Counted from the stretch's first letter, positions 23,155 to 36,441 are shown. The stretch: DNA of 64,000 bases from Heterodera schachtii (GCA_023374025.1 SIJG01000002.1:4222383-4286382), one strand, 5' to 3'. A program made the numbers and translations. The notes: generated from the sequence alone by a model not told the origin.

Positions 23155-25043
23155 CAGATAATGGTGTTTTTGGAGACGAATGTGTGCTGGAAGTGGACGC
23201 ACGTGAAGCGACAGTGCCGGCCGAATGCGTTGAGACGCGCGAAATTTTGCGCATTGCCAACCGTGCGGCAGAGATGCGCTTGCGCATGGCGCGCCTCGCA
23301 GCTGAGCCGTGCCAGCCCGAGCTGAAATCGTGGCGTATGATCGGCCGATGCCAATGCCAACAGTCACTGACCGCTTCTGGCACTGTTGCTCGGTGCCGTC
23401 GGTGGTGCTGTTGCATGCCATCGTGCTGCGCCGGCTCTCGTCCGTGCTTACCGGCACACTCTCGAAGCGCATTGCCCGTCGCGAGTGACATGCGCCGGTC
23501 AGTGTTCGGCATCGCAACGGCATGGCACCGGCGGAGCAGTCGTTGTGCCGACCGCCGAATTCAATGGCACTGCCATAAAAAGGCGGGTTGCCGCCACCGA
23601 CCAAGCCATTTGGTTGCCGATTGCCACCAGAGAAGGAAGCAATGTCATCATGGTGTTGGCCATTGTTTTGGTCATCGCTATGGTTAACAGGCGAAGGGGT
23701 GGTGGTGCCAATGGCACGCATCTAACGGGAAAAAAGGCTTTTTGAAATGGCAAAGAAATTTTGCCATTTTAATAGCCTAAGCGGAACGGGAGCGCGCGAG
23801 ATTTTGCAGGATCACGCGGGATTTGCAGGGTTAATCCCGCAGGATTTGCGGGGTTAGTCCCGCGGGATACCGTCCTGTAAAAAATTTTGAGTTTCAATTC
23901 CGCAGCGGGACCCGAAAATCTGAAATTTCCGGGACTTAGAATTTAAATGCACAATTACCACCGCCGCGATGGACGAGCGTCGCAAATTGCGCACCAAATG
24001 GGCGCCCGACTTGCGCAGGTTGGCCATCGCGTCCGGCAAACGGACGTGGAAGGAACGACGGGAATTTGTGCTGTTCGAATCGACGGGCGAAGTGGCGGAG
24101 GAATGGGCAGAAGAACACAACGCGGAGCTGAACCGGGACATAAGCAGTGATCAGACAAAGGATGAACAAAAAAAACGGGTGGGATCAATGCTGAACGATC
24201 AGCATAATGATCAATCACCAGCTTAAAAGTAGTGATCAAAAGATCAAAGCAAAAAGCCATACTCAAAAAAAAATCAGATAAGCCAAAAAAAGTGATCAAA
24301 AAAGGTTGACCAAGAAGTTTTGTTAAAATGATAAGGACTAATCACAGTGAAAAGCTCTTAGAGGGTGATCAGAGAGCTTAAAGGGGAATACCGACATGGC
24401 AAAAAGTAAATTAATTGATCAGCTCGTATTTAAAGCGCAAGAAAGATTGATCAAAATGGTTGATCAAAAAGCGTTGATAATAATGCTAAAGATTAATGAA
24501 CACTTGGTAAGCTCAAAGGGGGTGATCAGAGTGAGCAAAAGCATTGGTCACCAACTCGGGTCTGAAGCCGTTCTGCTCAAAGCACAGATTGGGCGTTGCT
24601 GTTCGGCTGTGCATTGGGCTGGAAGTGCTCGGCCCAAACTGATCAGCGATTTCGTCGAAGTCGTCCATGACGACGTCCTCAATGATTGAAGACTGTCTGA
24701 ATGGAATGGGCTTAATTGATGATGGCATGGAATGCCAATGCGGTTTTCCGTGCCATTCTCCCCCTCTTCCCCACCTTTGGCATCTCCGACTGTTTGCGTT
24801 GGATTTGGCACCGCACTTTGTCGGTTTTTGCCCCCCTTTTTTGGCACTTCTGCCGCCGTTTCCATTGGCATTCTCTTCCGCTGCTGCTGCTCCGTCGGCT
24901 GTTTGTTGTTTTTCGTCCGCTTTTGGCGTTTTGTTTGAACATTTTGGCGTTGTTCCGGACGCTTTTGGCGGCAGTGCCGCCGTCTCTCCGCCGCTGACCG
25001 TTCCCAGTGAACTGCTTGCCAACGATGGAATGTCGGCAGTCAT
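23155..25043 (-). CDS. Candidate 5' exons of the kinase gene or of a separate upstream gene
   Basis: Four coding-like blocks lie upstream of the first solid kinase exon: 25043-24552 (starting MTADIP, with an optional in-frame 78-base intron 24697-24774), 24127-23959 (Ser-rich, then a basic helix ending RRSSIAAV), 23721-23452 (starting MRAIGT, Asn/Asp/Gly-rich, ending at GTAAGC) and 23321-23155 (preceded by ATTTCAG). Blocks two and three join in phase. Block one to two and block four to the exon at 22885 do not join in the same frames, so I cannot give a complete chain. One reading starts the kinase at a methionine in block four (MRKRISAAR, Ser/Lys-rich), which does join 22885 in phase. RNA evidence is needed to choose. 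Confidence 0.35.
23815..23866. repeat. GCGGGATT / AATCCCGC hairpin repeat
   Basis: GCGGGATT and AATCCCGC lie around a short spacer, followed by a near copy (GCAGGATTTGCGGGG) and TCCCGCGGGA. The segment can fold into one or more hairpins and lies between candidate exons. It may be a decayed inverted-repeat element. Confidence 0.5.
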
Positions 25044-28000
25044 TGTGCACCTAAAAGTGATTTTGGACTGAATAGTGGTGACAATTTCAATTAATAATTG
25101 GTCAAAAATTACCAATGGTTTTTAATTAATTATTTATTTAATTAATCAGCATTTTTTAATCGATGAATTTATTCTTTTAACTATTTACTTATTTTATCAG
25201 CTATTTTTTATAAGGGGTAAAAAAACGCAATTTTGTCTATCAGCTGTGATCAATGGATTTATTCATTAATTTTAAGGTATGATCTACTTTTAATCCTTTT
25301 TTTTTTATCTTGATTAGTTATTTTGTTAAGAAATTTTTCAAAAAAAACCTAAAAACAAAAGGAAAAAATAGGGGACGAAACGGCAAAAGAGGGGACGGAC
25401 ACCTCCGGATTTTAGGGGGATAAAAACTAAAAATGGATTTCTAGCGATAAATAGGGAGATTAAAATGAAGAATTTCATTTTCCGTGCTTTCTCATCAAAA
25501 CAAAACATCAGAAAACTGAAAATCCCTTCGATTTTTTTTATCAATTATCATTTGTTATCATTTTATCACTTTTTTTTTATTTACTCACTTTTTGTCCATT
25601 GAACCGCACTTTTTTGTCCTCTCTTTTGTGCTGTTACTTCTCTCGGCGCCCTTTCTGCTGAACCGTGCCAACGATTGCAGCATTTCGTGTGCCCTTTGAT
25701 TTATGAATTTTAAATATATTTTTTAAATTAAAAATTTCCCTTTAAATTCACCGAAAATTTTGGACAATTAATTTGTTGGCCTCGTATTCCTTCAGTTTGT
25801 GCTGTCACCGCTTGAACTTGATGTGAATGGAGAAAATGTAACGCAGAAGGACATTTGAAATATTGTGCTTAATTGGAAAATTAAAGAAATGCAATTATTT
25901 TAGGAAATTATTAAAAATTTAATAATTAATACGCAAATGGATGCTGACGCAAATTGAAGTATGTTTTTTGTTTGCCCGTGATTTTTTTTAAAAAGGGTTG
26001 GTTTTAAGAAGGTAAAGCTAAGGGGGGAGAAGCCTTTGTTTTGTGCCAAGGGATGGCAAAGAATACAAACTTGAAGGTCTTCTCCCCTTCGGGGATATTT
26101 GAGGCGCATAAAAATAAATTGAAGCTCAAAAATCAATCAAATTATCATAATTAATTATTCCAAAATTTAAAAATATAAAAATTGACAATTATTTAATCAG
26201 AAAAACTTTTTCAACATCGCACAAATTAAAAGTTAATTAATTATGTGAAAATGGCAAATGAACTCCCGCTGTTTTTAAATGCATTTTAATTATGTGAAAC
26301 TAATTTCGCGCGTTGGTCTTGAAAGGAGTCACAAATTGTTTGGGATTGTCTTTAGGGGTCGGCATCATTTGTTGGCTCATTGGCACATTTTGACACCATC
26401 ACTACGTGCCATTCCATGCTATTTCGAGGCGTGTCAGGCTTTTTGCCATGTCTCGTCTTGGCTTGGCTAGGCCGTGGCTCGGCTTGGCATTCCATGCCTC
26501 TTCCGGCTTGGCATTCCATGCCATGTCTTGGTTTGGCATTCCATGCCATGTCTTGGTTTGGCATTCCATGCCATGTCTTGGTTTGGCATTCCATGCCATG
26601 TCTTGGTTTGGCATTCCATGCCATGTCTTGGTTTGGCATTCCATGCCATGTCTTGGTTTGGCATTCCATGCCATGTCTTGGTATGGCATTCCATGCCATA
26701 CCATGCCGTGTCTCTCCATGCCATGACTCGGCTTTGGCTTGGCTTCGCTTTGTTTGGCTTCTCCCTGCCCCATTTTTCTCTCTGTCTTTATTTTTTGTCC
26801 CTTTTTTAGCATTTGAAATTGAATTTGCCCCGACGAGAAGCGAACCCGCCGCACTTTGACTTTACACTTTCCCTTTTTTGCCCTTTCGCTTCCAATTTTA
26901 TTTTATTATCGGCGCATTCCCCGCGGCGCTTTTATCGCTCGGCGATCTTTGCCCCATTCGGCGACAAAACCATCGCACATTCCGCCGTCCGATCGCGAAG
27001 AAAAATATTCCCAAATGAAATTCCAAAGTCCAAAAGGAAAAAATAAATAATTTAAAAATAAAAAAGGGCAAAAATTGAAAATTCAATGGACGAATAAATT
27101 TAAAAAAAAGAAAAGGACACACTTTAAAATCAAAGCAAACAAAGGGGAAAAGCAGCACACTTTATTCTGAAGAGATTGTGCTCAATTAGCACAAATTGTT
27201 ATAAGTGCAAACGGAAGAAGACAAAATTCACGTAATTTAAATGAAAAATTTATAATTCTATAAATTGTAAAAAAAATTATTAGAATTAAATGTAATAAAG
27301 CAACCAATAAATTGTTAATTTATCAGCGTGCGAAGACTTAGGCAAATAAATTGCCAATAAAATAATGCCAATAAAAAAAGTGTTGGATTAATTTGGGAGG
27401 CGACGATTAGCGAATGAAAGAAAGAAAGAGAGAAAGAAAGAGTGGGTGGTGGCTGAGAATAAAATGGAATAAAATGACTTTTGCGGGTGGTCTTCGCCTG
27501 TTGCTGATGGGCGCTAATGGCCATCAATCATTTCATTAATTTTCATTATTTTCCCTTTCATTTTTCATTTTCCGATGATTTTTTGCCCGCGGGCAAACAA
27601 TCGCTTCTCATTTCAGTAGAGGAAAAGTCAACAAAAATGTAGAAAATGTGCTGAACTGACATTGGAACAACTGCACTTTTATTATTCTGCCGATAATTAA
27701 TTAATTGTTTTATTTGATTAGCAAATTTATTTACAAAAATTAAATTGCCTGGGGCTATGGGTGATTGATTTTTTGTTGTTTTTTTCTGGTCGCGCGGCGT
27801 TAAAATTTCGTCACGTGCGAGGGCAATTGAGTTCATTCATTTTTTGTTTTTCTGTGCGCTTCAATTCGGCGAATGGACTGATCAATGAACGAGGGTTTAA
27901 AAAGAGAAACAAACTAATGCAAAATGGAATTTAATTTTTGGTCATTTGTTATGAAAAAATAAATAATTTAGAGGGTAATTAAATTAAAAAAGAATTGAAA
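25044..28000. other. Noncoding DNA with a minisatellite
   Basis: No gene is supported. It is AT-rich apart from the 25-bp minisatellite near 26.5 kb. Open frames at 26380-26859 on both strands come from that minisatellite. Confidence 0.55.
26521..26695. repeat. 25-bp minisatellite, seven near-perfect copies
   Basis: A 25-bp unit repeats seven times with almost no divergence; degenerate copies flank it from about 26482 to 26710. Each unit contains the near-palindrome GGCATTCCATGCC and the word TCTTGG. Because 25 is not a multiple of three and the unit has no stop in any frame, it creates long open frames on both strands that are not genes. Confidence 0.9.
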
Positions 28001-28072
28001 GCCCGATGCGGGGCTCGAACCCGCGACAACCAGATTAAGAGTCTGGTGCTCTACCGACTGAGCTAACCGGGC
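28001..28072 (-). tRNA. tRNA-Lys (anticodon CTT)
   Basis: The minus strand reads GCCCGGTTAGCTCAGTCGGT at the 5' end, giving a 7-bp acceptor stem that pairs with the 3' end CGGGC. The D-arm word TAGCTCAG, an anticodon stem around CTCTTAA with anticodon CTT, and the T-arm GGTTCGAGCC are all present. There is no intron. The 3' CCA is not encoded, as expected for a eukaryotic tRNA. Anticodon CTT reads AAG, lysine. Confidence 0.96.
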
Positions 28073-30930
28073 AACGAAGTAAACCCAATAATTATTCTAT
28101 AAATAGATAAATTTACGGACAAAATTAAATGAGCAAAATGAATAAAAACGGCGAAGCTTTTCGGATTAATCTGTGATCAATGGCCAAAAAATATTTAAAA
28201 AGAGAATAAATTAAAAATTATTAAAATTTTGAAAAAATAAATTCAGTGAAATTCACATGAAAGACAAAAGTGTTTATTTACGAGGGAAAAGACACTTCAA
28301 CAAGTCATAACATAACATAACATAACTGAACAAATTGTGCCCAATTTGTGAGACGAATATTTCGGCAAAACATTTGGCCAAACTTTGGGCAAAGGACAAA
28401 CATTTAAAAGTTAAATGACAGATTTAAGGGGAAAAAAGAAAAACGGAAACGAAAAATAAAATAAAAAATTTTAAAAAATAAAATTAATAAATGGTCATTA
28501 AAAATAAAAATGCCAATTAAAATTGGAATATTTCCCCAAAAATATTTGTGCAATTTTTATTTTTTTAACTCATCCCAAAAAATAGTTCCGACCCGACAAC
28601 TGTCGCTTTCACTGCTGCAGTTGTTGCCGTTTCATATTAGCGTCAAATGTAAGAAATATAAGAAGCCTAAGAAAATAAAAACTGCCGGGGAAAGACAATT
28701 AATGGCATATAAATTAATGAAACCTCAAATATTACGAAATTGGAGGAATTAAAAATGTAATAAAATTTTGAAATTTAAAATTGCCAAAAAGTGTTGGCAC
28801 TTTAATCATAAGAAAAGCCCAAAGTGTGAAGACAGACGGAAGTAAAATGAAATGAATGAAATGAGAGGGCGGCGGGGGCGGAAAATGCCGGCGGAAAAAT
28901 GAAATTTTATTTCATAAATTGAGGAGGAAGTCTTAGCCCACCACCATTTGGTACAAAAAGCTAAGGTTTATTTATTTATTGATGGTTTTAAAGGCGTAAA
29001 AACAATTTTAAAATGAAAAAATATTAAAATAAATGATTTATTAATAATTTTAATTATTTAAAAATTATAAAAAACTAAAAAAATTTATAAATTTATAAAA
29101 AATCAAAAATTTTAAAGGTCATCATCACACAAAATTGGTGTCACATTTCAATTCTTTTCACTAAATTTTTGACATTTGCAGAAATTAGCAGCAAAAATGG
29201 CGGGGGAGGGGGGAAATACGCGGCACCGGTGCCACGGGGGACAAATGAAAGAATTGGGGGGGGGGCGTCTTCGGCGCCGCCACTGCCCCCCCGCCCCGCG
29301 GGTACAAATGACAAAGCATTTAAATGAAAGTGCCATCGGCACAAATGTTTTCTAACTGTTTGTTATGTCCCACCCACAAAACCGCACAAAATTTCGGCGA
29401 CAAAACAATTCGCCGCCACCGCCGCGTCATCGCCGCGGGGTCTTTTCGGGACCGACCGACGGGCAAAAATTGGGTGCGGGGGGGGGGGGGGGGGTGCGGG
29501 AATTGAAAATGCCAACATTTCGAAAAAATGGGCGAAAAAATGCCGAAATGATTCCCTCCGAATGTTTAGAGAGAATCATTAAAAGAAATCTGTCCGCCGC
29601 GCCAAATTAAGGCCAATTTCTCGCAATATTCTTCGCTTTGTCGGATTGGCCGCATTTTGCCCGAGGGAAATCCGTCGGCGCCGGTGAGCGCACAAATCGC
29701 CAAACGGTTGGCCCATCGGCGGACGGATTTGTGGCGGCGGCGAATGCGTCCGTCCGCCCGCCCATTGCCCCCGGCGCTAATCCCTTCGGCGCCGCTGAGA
29801 AATGCACCGAGCGCCCGCCGCTTGGAGAAAATGTAAACTCTCCGCTGCGGTCGCCATTTGCCTCAAAAGCCGCTTTTTGCCGCCGGGGATCGAATGTTAG
29901 GGGAAATAAATGGGAAACGGATTTATTCATCGGCATTTGTTTGGGTATTAAAAAAATAATTAATTTTATGCCAAAAATGGGCCAGAAATGGGGAAAAAGT
30001 GCCAAAAAGGAATGAATTTTCTTAATTTTTTTTGTCCTTATTTTAAGCGAATGTTTTGGACAATTATTTGTCCGTTTGATCCATTAAGCAAATTGGGGCC
30101 GGGGCCCAACAATTGGGCGGCCAATTTCACTTTTGGATGGCCAAATTAAAAATGTCTTTGGGACAAAATGAACGGACGGAGGGATTAGAATGCCCTGGGG
30201 ACACTAATTAACAGAGAAAGCAAAAAGAAAGAAAGCGAAACAACAAAAATGGCATTATTTATTTGTATGTAAAAATGCCACCAAATTACCAAATTTGGCA
30301 TGGCATTTTAATATGAAATGGAAAAAGAAATTTGGGATTAATGAAAAGTCGGAAAAGGAAAGAAAGAATCGATAATATCGTAAATAATGTAAAAGGATTT
30401 TGACTAATTGGATAAAAAAAATGGAAAAAAAAACGCCAAAAAAGGGAAAATTAAAATTAAATGAATAAAATTTTAATAATTTTTTGCTTGGCTTTTCACT
30501 TTAATAAAAAAAATTCGCCCCGGGGAAAATGAAAAGAGCGAAACGCAGCAGCAACAGCAGAACATTGCGCAATCCATGCGAAGGCTTAAGCCAGTGACGT
30601 CATGGAAATGCAAAGTCATTTCGGGAGGGATTTTACGAACGAATTGGGCGGGGCGAAGGAACGTAAAGCCAACCGGAAGGATTAAGCCGAGGGCATTGGC
30701 AAAATGAATTTTGACAAATTATAAAAACGATATTTGAGTTAAAAAACAATGCAAATCATTACCGTAATGGCACGCATTGTTGGAGAGCATTACCAGCGAC
30801 GTTGGCATACGGTAGCGAAGAAAGAAGCCCCGAGCCACAAAAAATGCTGCTTATGTATATGGTGTGCCATCAGAGAAGCAGTGCCAAAGTGCGTGTTGGA
30901 GAGCAGAGAAAGACACAGAGAGAGAGAGAG

Positions 30931-30972
<42 letters not shown>

Positions 30973-31070
30973 AAATCATGAAAAAGAAATTGAAGAGTAA
31001 GTAGGCGAGAGAGAAATAGAGACTTGAAAATTGCAGAGGTATAGAGAGAGAAAGAGAGGCAGAGCGAGAG
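28073..31070. other. Noncoding DNA with a GC-rich island and simple repeats
   Basis: No gene is supported. 28300-28325 has tandem CATAA words; 29210-29300 is GC-rich with the palindrome GGCACCGGTGCC; a run of 17 G lies at 29478-29494. At 29640-29900 a GC-rich island is open on both strands (the minus frame is rich in Ser, Gly and Pro). It could be a lone exon, but no splice partner was found. Confidence 0.45.
30915..30967. repeat. AG dinucleotide microsatellite
   Basis: A run of GA/AG with one AAGAAA interruption spans about 53 bases and forms part of a longer purine-rich segment to about 31075. Confidence 0.85.
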
Positions 31071-33541
31071 CTAGAGATTAATTAAAATTTGCAAGGTTAA
31101 GCACCTCCAGTGGTCGGACAATTCCGGAAAAAGTTGACGAAGCTGTTCAGGGCTCAATTCCGGTTCGGTCAGCGAAAACTTTGGACGATTTTTCTCCTCA
31201 ACGACCAATGCCTGAATTCAAAATTTCTTGGACAATTACATTAGACGTTAACATTTTGAGTATTTTTCTGATCGCTGATCATTTTCAAAAAAGGCTTCAA
31301 ATCTCCGATTTTTTGTTTTGTTTTTTAATTTTATAATTGATGATTGATCAATTGTCTGATCACTTATGTGATTGTTCTCTTTTCATTTGTCAGCAATTGA
31401 TTTATTGATCAGTGATTGTTAGCGATCAGTTTTTCGTGATCGGTGATTTACCATCAGTCAGCAAACTCACGTCCATCTCCGTGTCCGACATGGCCCCCTC
31501 GCTTGACGTTGTGTCGTCCGCCGCTTCATCCTCATCTGCTGGCACTGCTTCTTCCGCCTCTTCGTCCGCCTCATTTTGCGTCGTCGTTTCTTCCTCTTCC
31601 CCTTCCTCGCAACTGCAGCGTCGATGATCAAAGTCGACCTTAGCAATTTTATGATCAGTCACATTGATCAGAGTGATATCGATCGATCCAATTCTGACAA
31701 ATAATTGATCATTTGCGGGACTGACTTTTGCAACGCTGAAACAGCGATGCTGCCGGAAGTGGTGGTCAAATGGCGGCGGTGACAAAAGCATCGGCTGGTG
31801 CGAAGGTGACAAAAGGCAACAGCTGGCGCAATGGCGCTGAATCGGCGCCGAAGCGCCGGAGGGGTCGAGCAATTGGACACTGTCTGAACACCAAACACGA
31901 GACTTTGGCGATGTATCGCCGCCAAATTTTTACGTTTCAACACGATTTCGCCGTTTGCCGCTGCGCGTGCCGTCGTCGTCCGTCGGCCGCCACCGCTGCG
32001 AATGCCTTGCGCAACGGCGGAGGGCCGAATTTGCAAACTCTGCGCGAACGTTGCGGACCAAGTGGCGGCGGTCGGCCTCTGCTCCGCCACCACCGAGGAG
32101 GACGACTTGCTGAAGCCGGCGCCCAACAATTCGTCTTGTGAGGAAATGCCAAAGCGATGGGGCGGCCAATGGGCGGAGGAAGAGCATAGCGAGGAGGTGG
32201 AGGGGCCTAAAACGAAAGTGAAATTCGAAAGCTTTTTGAATTGTTGAAATTCAAAATTTGCCTCCGCCTTGCACTGCCAGCGCGCCGCCGCGATGCTTTT
32301 CCGCGTCGGACGATGAATCATCGCCGGAGGCCACAGACGAGGAGCGCGAGGCGGAGCGGGGCGATAAGCGGCGCCGCGGGCTGACGCCGCCGCCGCCGGC
32401 GGCGGTGGGCGGCGAGCGGGCGGAACCAGTGCTGAACGAACTCCGCGGGGAAGGGCCTGCGAAAATGGAGGAAAGAATGAACGAAAAACATTCATGGATT
32501 ACCAATTAAAATTCATTACCCTAATTAGAATTATACATTAATTAATTAATTGCTCTAATTACAATTAAGAATTATACATTAATTAATTGACCTAATTAGA
32601 ATTAAAGTACCCTAATTCGAATTAAGAAATATACATTAATTAATTACCCTAATTTTGTTTAAGTGCCATAATTAGAATTAAGATAAGCATTTCTTCATTA
32701 CCCTAAATAGAATTAAGAATAAACATTTCTTAATTACCTTAATTAGAATTAAGAATTATTCATTTCTTAATTAATTGTTTGCTTCTGCTGGATTCACCCC
32801 CACCCCTTTTCTACACATTCTTTGATGATTATTCTCAGCTGATCAATGGCTCTATTTAGTCACTTTTCCTTTCCCATTGGCATTTCCAAAACACATCGTA
32901 TCATCCACCGTATTTTGTTTACCGTACCTCGGCTGTCGTTGACGCGCAACTGATTCCGCGCGGCGCGTCTCGCCGACGCTTGCCGTTGGCCTCCTTTCCG
33001 TCGGCCGCTCACTCGCCGTACGCTCGCCGGTTTTCGGCCTTAATTAGCAAATTTAAAAATTTAATTTTCAAAAAAAAAAAAAGAAGTTTGCCACCACCTG
33101 CCGTTGAACAGATGGAGGAGGCGCGGGAGGAGACGCGGCTCACGCGCTTGGCACTCAGCAGGCGGTGATCGTCGTCCGCCGCCGTTTCGCCGACCTCGTC
33201 GTCGTCCGTCGTGCGCAGCGACAGCTGCAGCAGCGACGCGTGCAGGTCGTGCCATGCGGCGATGGCACTGACCAACCGACGCGCCACCATTTGGTCGTAC
33301 AGCTCGGCGCCGGGCTGCTGCGTGGTGGACCGGTGGCGGTTCAGCAACGGCGCGGCAGCTAATATTTGTTAAGTTTGTTCGCTATTTTTTGAAATTTAAA
33401 TTGCGCGTTTATGCTTCCGCCTCTCTCACCTCTCCGGTACCATTTTTTGCGCGGTGGCGCACTGTGCGAGCGCCACGCGACCGGCGCAGTGACCGCCAGC
33501 GCGGAACGCCGTTTGTTGGCGTTGGCGGGGGCCTCGCTCAT
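31071..33541 (-). CDS. Ser/Arg-rich protein of unknown function, eight exons
   Basis: Exons from the 5' side: 33541-33430, 33358-33098, 33038-32928, 32456-32268, 32206-31934, 31883-31726, 31638-31471, 31211-31071. All phases agree and give 470 residues, starting MSEAPANANKRR. A helical segment rich in Ala and Leu (YDQMVARRLVSAIAAWHDLH) is followed by a basic Arg/Lys stretch, long Ser- and Pro-rich regions, a Cys/His-containing part, a strongly acidic Glu/Asp run and a C-terminal part with FSLTEPELSPEQLRQLFPEL. The composition suggests a mostly disordered intracellular, perhaps nuclear, regulator, but I do not recognise it. The fourth intron appears to use a GC donor (CAAG|GCGGAG), chosen because it keeps phase. 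The stop at 31071 is read from the last exon; a possible donor before it means the C terminus could differ. Confidence 0.65.
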
Positions 33542-36415
33542 CAATCAAATAACAAATGATGCAATTATTCAATAAAAAATGGGGGGGGGGGGGTAATTAA
33601 TTAGAGCTAAAAGGGCCATTTGTTAATTTTATTGTAAAAGCAACAAAAAATTTTAATTGCTTCCGGAATTCAATTTTAAGCATTTATTTTTAATAAAATT
33701 TTTAAAAATGTAAATTGAAATTTTATATCAAAAAAGAAGCTTCAAAATGTTTGGACAAATCAGTGAAAATTGCTGCTGACATTTGCCCTCCTCCGCTGGG
33801 TGTGCCGTGCCGTTGGCGTTGGTCCCCCATTAGTGCCGGCCAAATGAATTTTAGGCAAACGCCGACAATTTTTATTTTTGTGACTGCCACCACACTTTTG
33901 GAGACAGGTGAATGAATCGAAAGGCAAAGCAAAGTGGGGAAGGGCGAATGAGGCGGGCAAAAAAGGGAAGAGAATTTTGGACGGAAAAAGGGGGGTAATT
34001 AGGGAGAAATTAAGGGAAATTAGCGTAAATGGTTTTCATTTTTTAATAATTATGAGAAAGTCAGATGAAAAATCAAAGCGAAAACCAAAAGCGAAAGCCA
34101 CCCCAAAACAGAGGAAAATTGGGGCACAGATCGCAAATTATGCGCCGTAGGCGAGCGAAAAGGTCCGAGAATAAAGCAGACGAAACTCAAGAAATTAAAG
34201 TCACCCCCCCCCCTTCGCCCCGGGACTTTTCTCTGAACGCGGACTCGAGTATAATCTATAAAATTAACTGATTTATTTGTCGCTTAATTAATGCCGAAAC
34301 ATTCAAAAATGGCTAGGGAAGGCGCCGTTGGCACCGAAAAATTGGCATAAATGCCAATAAATTATATTGGGAACAGCAGACAGACAGCTAGTAAGTAATT
34401 CGTATTACATGTGTATGTGTATGTAAGTGGTGAATTTTGTGTATATTTTTCAATCATTGAAAATTTTGGGGGCGGAGAAATGAGCGAATTTGAGGAGAAA
34501 TAAACGGGGGGAAAAGGGGGGGGGCGCAATTGCTCTTTCCCCCTCCCCCTCCAATCACTTTATTCTTTGAGCAATTCGCCCGCGGGGGGGGGGGGGGGGG
34601 GAGAGAATTCGGCGAATTGCGCGTCAATGCACAAAAGGATTCATTGAGAATTGGTGCTGCTGGTTGATCAGTGAGTGAGCTGATTGTGAGCAGAATTTGG
34701 AAATGTTTGTTGGCTGATCTGACGAAGATTTACCAATCATTCGCGATCAGTTGGAACAAAGCAAAGAAATGCTAACGGACAAAGCATCGGATTAATGGGG
34801 CGGGGGGGGGGGGAAATGATTGGATTGATCAAAAAAGAAAAAGGGACCAGAAGGTTTTAATTGCTGCTGATCTGATCTGATTGGGGAGTGATCAAAATGG
34901 TGGATGATTCGATTCGGAAGGGACTAATTGACTGTGTGTGATCTGATCGGGACAATTAGCGAAATTTGATTAAAACGCAAAAAAAGAGGAAAAGGTAATC
35001 AAAAAGAAGTGACCAAACAAAATTTCCTGATTTGAGAATTTTTTTGATCAGAACCAAAAAGCCAGCAAAAAAAGACAAATAAAAGCTCTTGAATAATTCC
35101 ATCCGCTTGGGTTATTCATTTATTTTTCTGTTGGTGCCGTGCCATTAATGGACTTTTTGCGAATTGGTGGCACATTTAACGGCAATTTATTAATAATTTA
35201 AATGCAAAGAAAAAAATCGGCAAATGCTTTGAGAGAATGGCATAATGTTTTTGCAGTGATCACAAGAGTAGTTGTGTTTTCATCTGCTGATGAGTGATAA
35301 GGAAGGAGAGATCGGGGATCAATCAGCAGATCAAACAAATTGTCTGTCTGATAAGAGAATAATCCTAAGAAAGTACGTGAAAAAGAAAATTTAATTTTAA
35401 TTGATAATATTTTAATATCTAAGTTTATTTAATTAATTAAAATGTAAAAAAAATAAATTAAAAATTTAGAAAAGAAATATGCAGTAATTAAAAGTTAATG
35501 AAGCATTTTGGAAATAAATAAAGCAAGCACACACCTTATGTTACGGAAAAGAGTGACTGACAGAAAAAAGAAAATTTATGACTTTCAGAGAGAAAAAATT
35601 TTAAAAAATTTAAAATGAAAAATCAGCCAATTAAGCAGCATCCATGGGATTACAATTAGAACAAAAATGATGGAACATGATCAAAACGAGAGGAAGAGGA
35701 GAGGAGAAATCAAATATTTATTTATTCATCATTTATTTATTTATTGAACATATTTTATTTCCTCTGTTTTTGAGTGCTCCCATCTGTCCCCCCCCCCCTT
35801 TTTTCTTTTTGTTCGGTGGGCGTTTTTTGAATTTGATTTTGACGTAAATTGTAAATCCGATTTTTTTTTCGTATTCGCTGTATCATTTAACGAAAATCAG
35901 AGGCCGTTTTGTTTGGACTGCTGCTGCTGCTGTCGTTCCCGGCAGAAATTGGGGGCCGACCGGCGGGGGACTTAAAAATGATGCATTTTGTTTATATGGA
36001 CAAAAAAGAATGATCGATCGGAGAATTTAGGGAGGACGGAGGGCAAATGGGGACAACGGATTGGGGGACAGAGGAAAAAAGGGAGGGGATGGGGCAAAAA
36101 AAATGGGGGGGGGAGTGAAAATGGAGGAGCAAAAATTGGGATAAATTGGGATAAATTGGGATGAAAGGGGGGGGGGGGGCAAAAGTGGGGATAAAGCGGC
36201 GGCGGCGGGAGTCTCGTTCGCAGCATGCGATTTGGCGAAGTCCATAGAATATGTGTGGCGATTGAATTCCCCCGCCCCCGCCGCGGTCGTCGCACATTTA
36301 TTCATTCATTCATTTGTCCCCATGGGACGGACGACCTCGCGGCGATGGAAGGAAGTCTTTTTAATTGCTGCTGATGGCGTACGGGGACGTGAGGGAGGGA
36401 TTTGTTGGCTCAACA

Positions 36416-36441
36416 CCGTCCGTCCGTCCGTCCGTCCGTCC
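36416..36441. repeat. CCGT tetranucleotide microsatellite
   Basis: About six tandem copies of CCGT are visible. Similar CGGA words occur near 6595-6615. Confidence 0.8.

Noticed and set aside
23969..24226. Plus-strand 85-codon frame that looks protein-like (MDERRKLRTKWAP start)
   Set aside because: It overlaps a minus-strand block with a GTAATT donor and a TTCAG acceptor. No plus-strand partner exon was found. Kept only as part of the unresolved-region finding.
26380..26859. Open frames of 85-159 codons on both strands
   Set aside because: Produced by the 25-bp minisatellite, which lacks stops in every frame.
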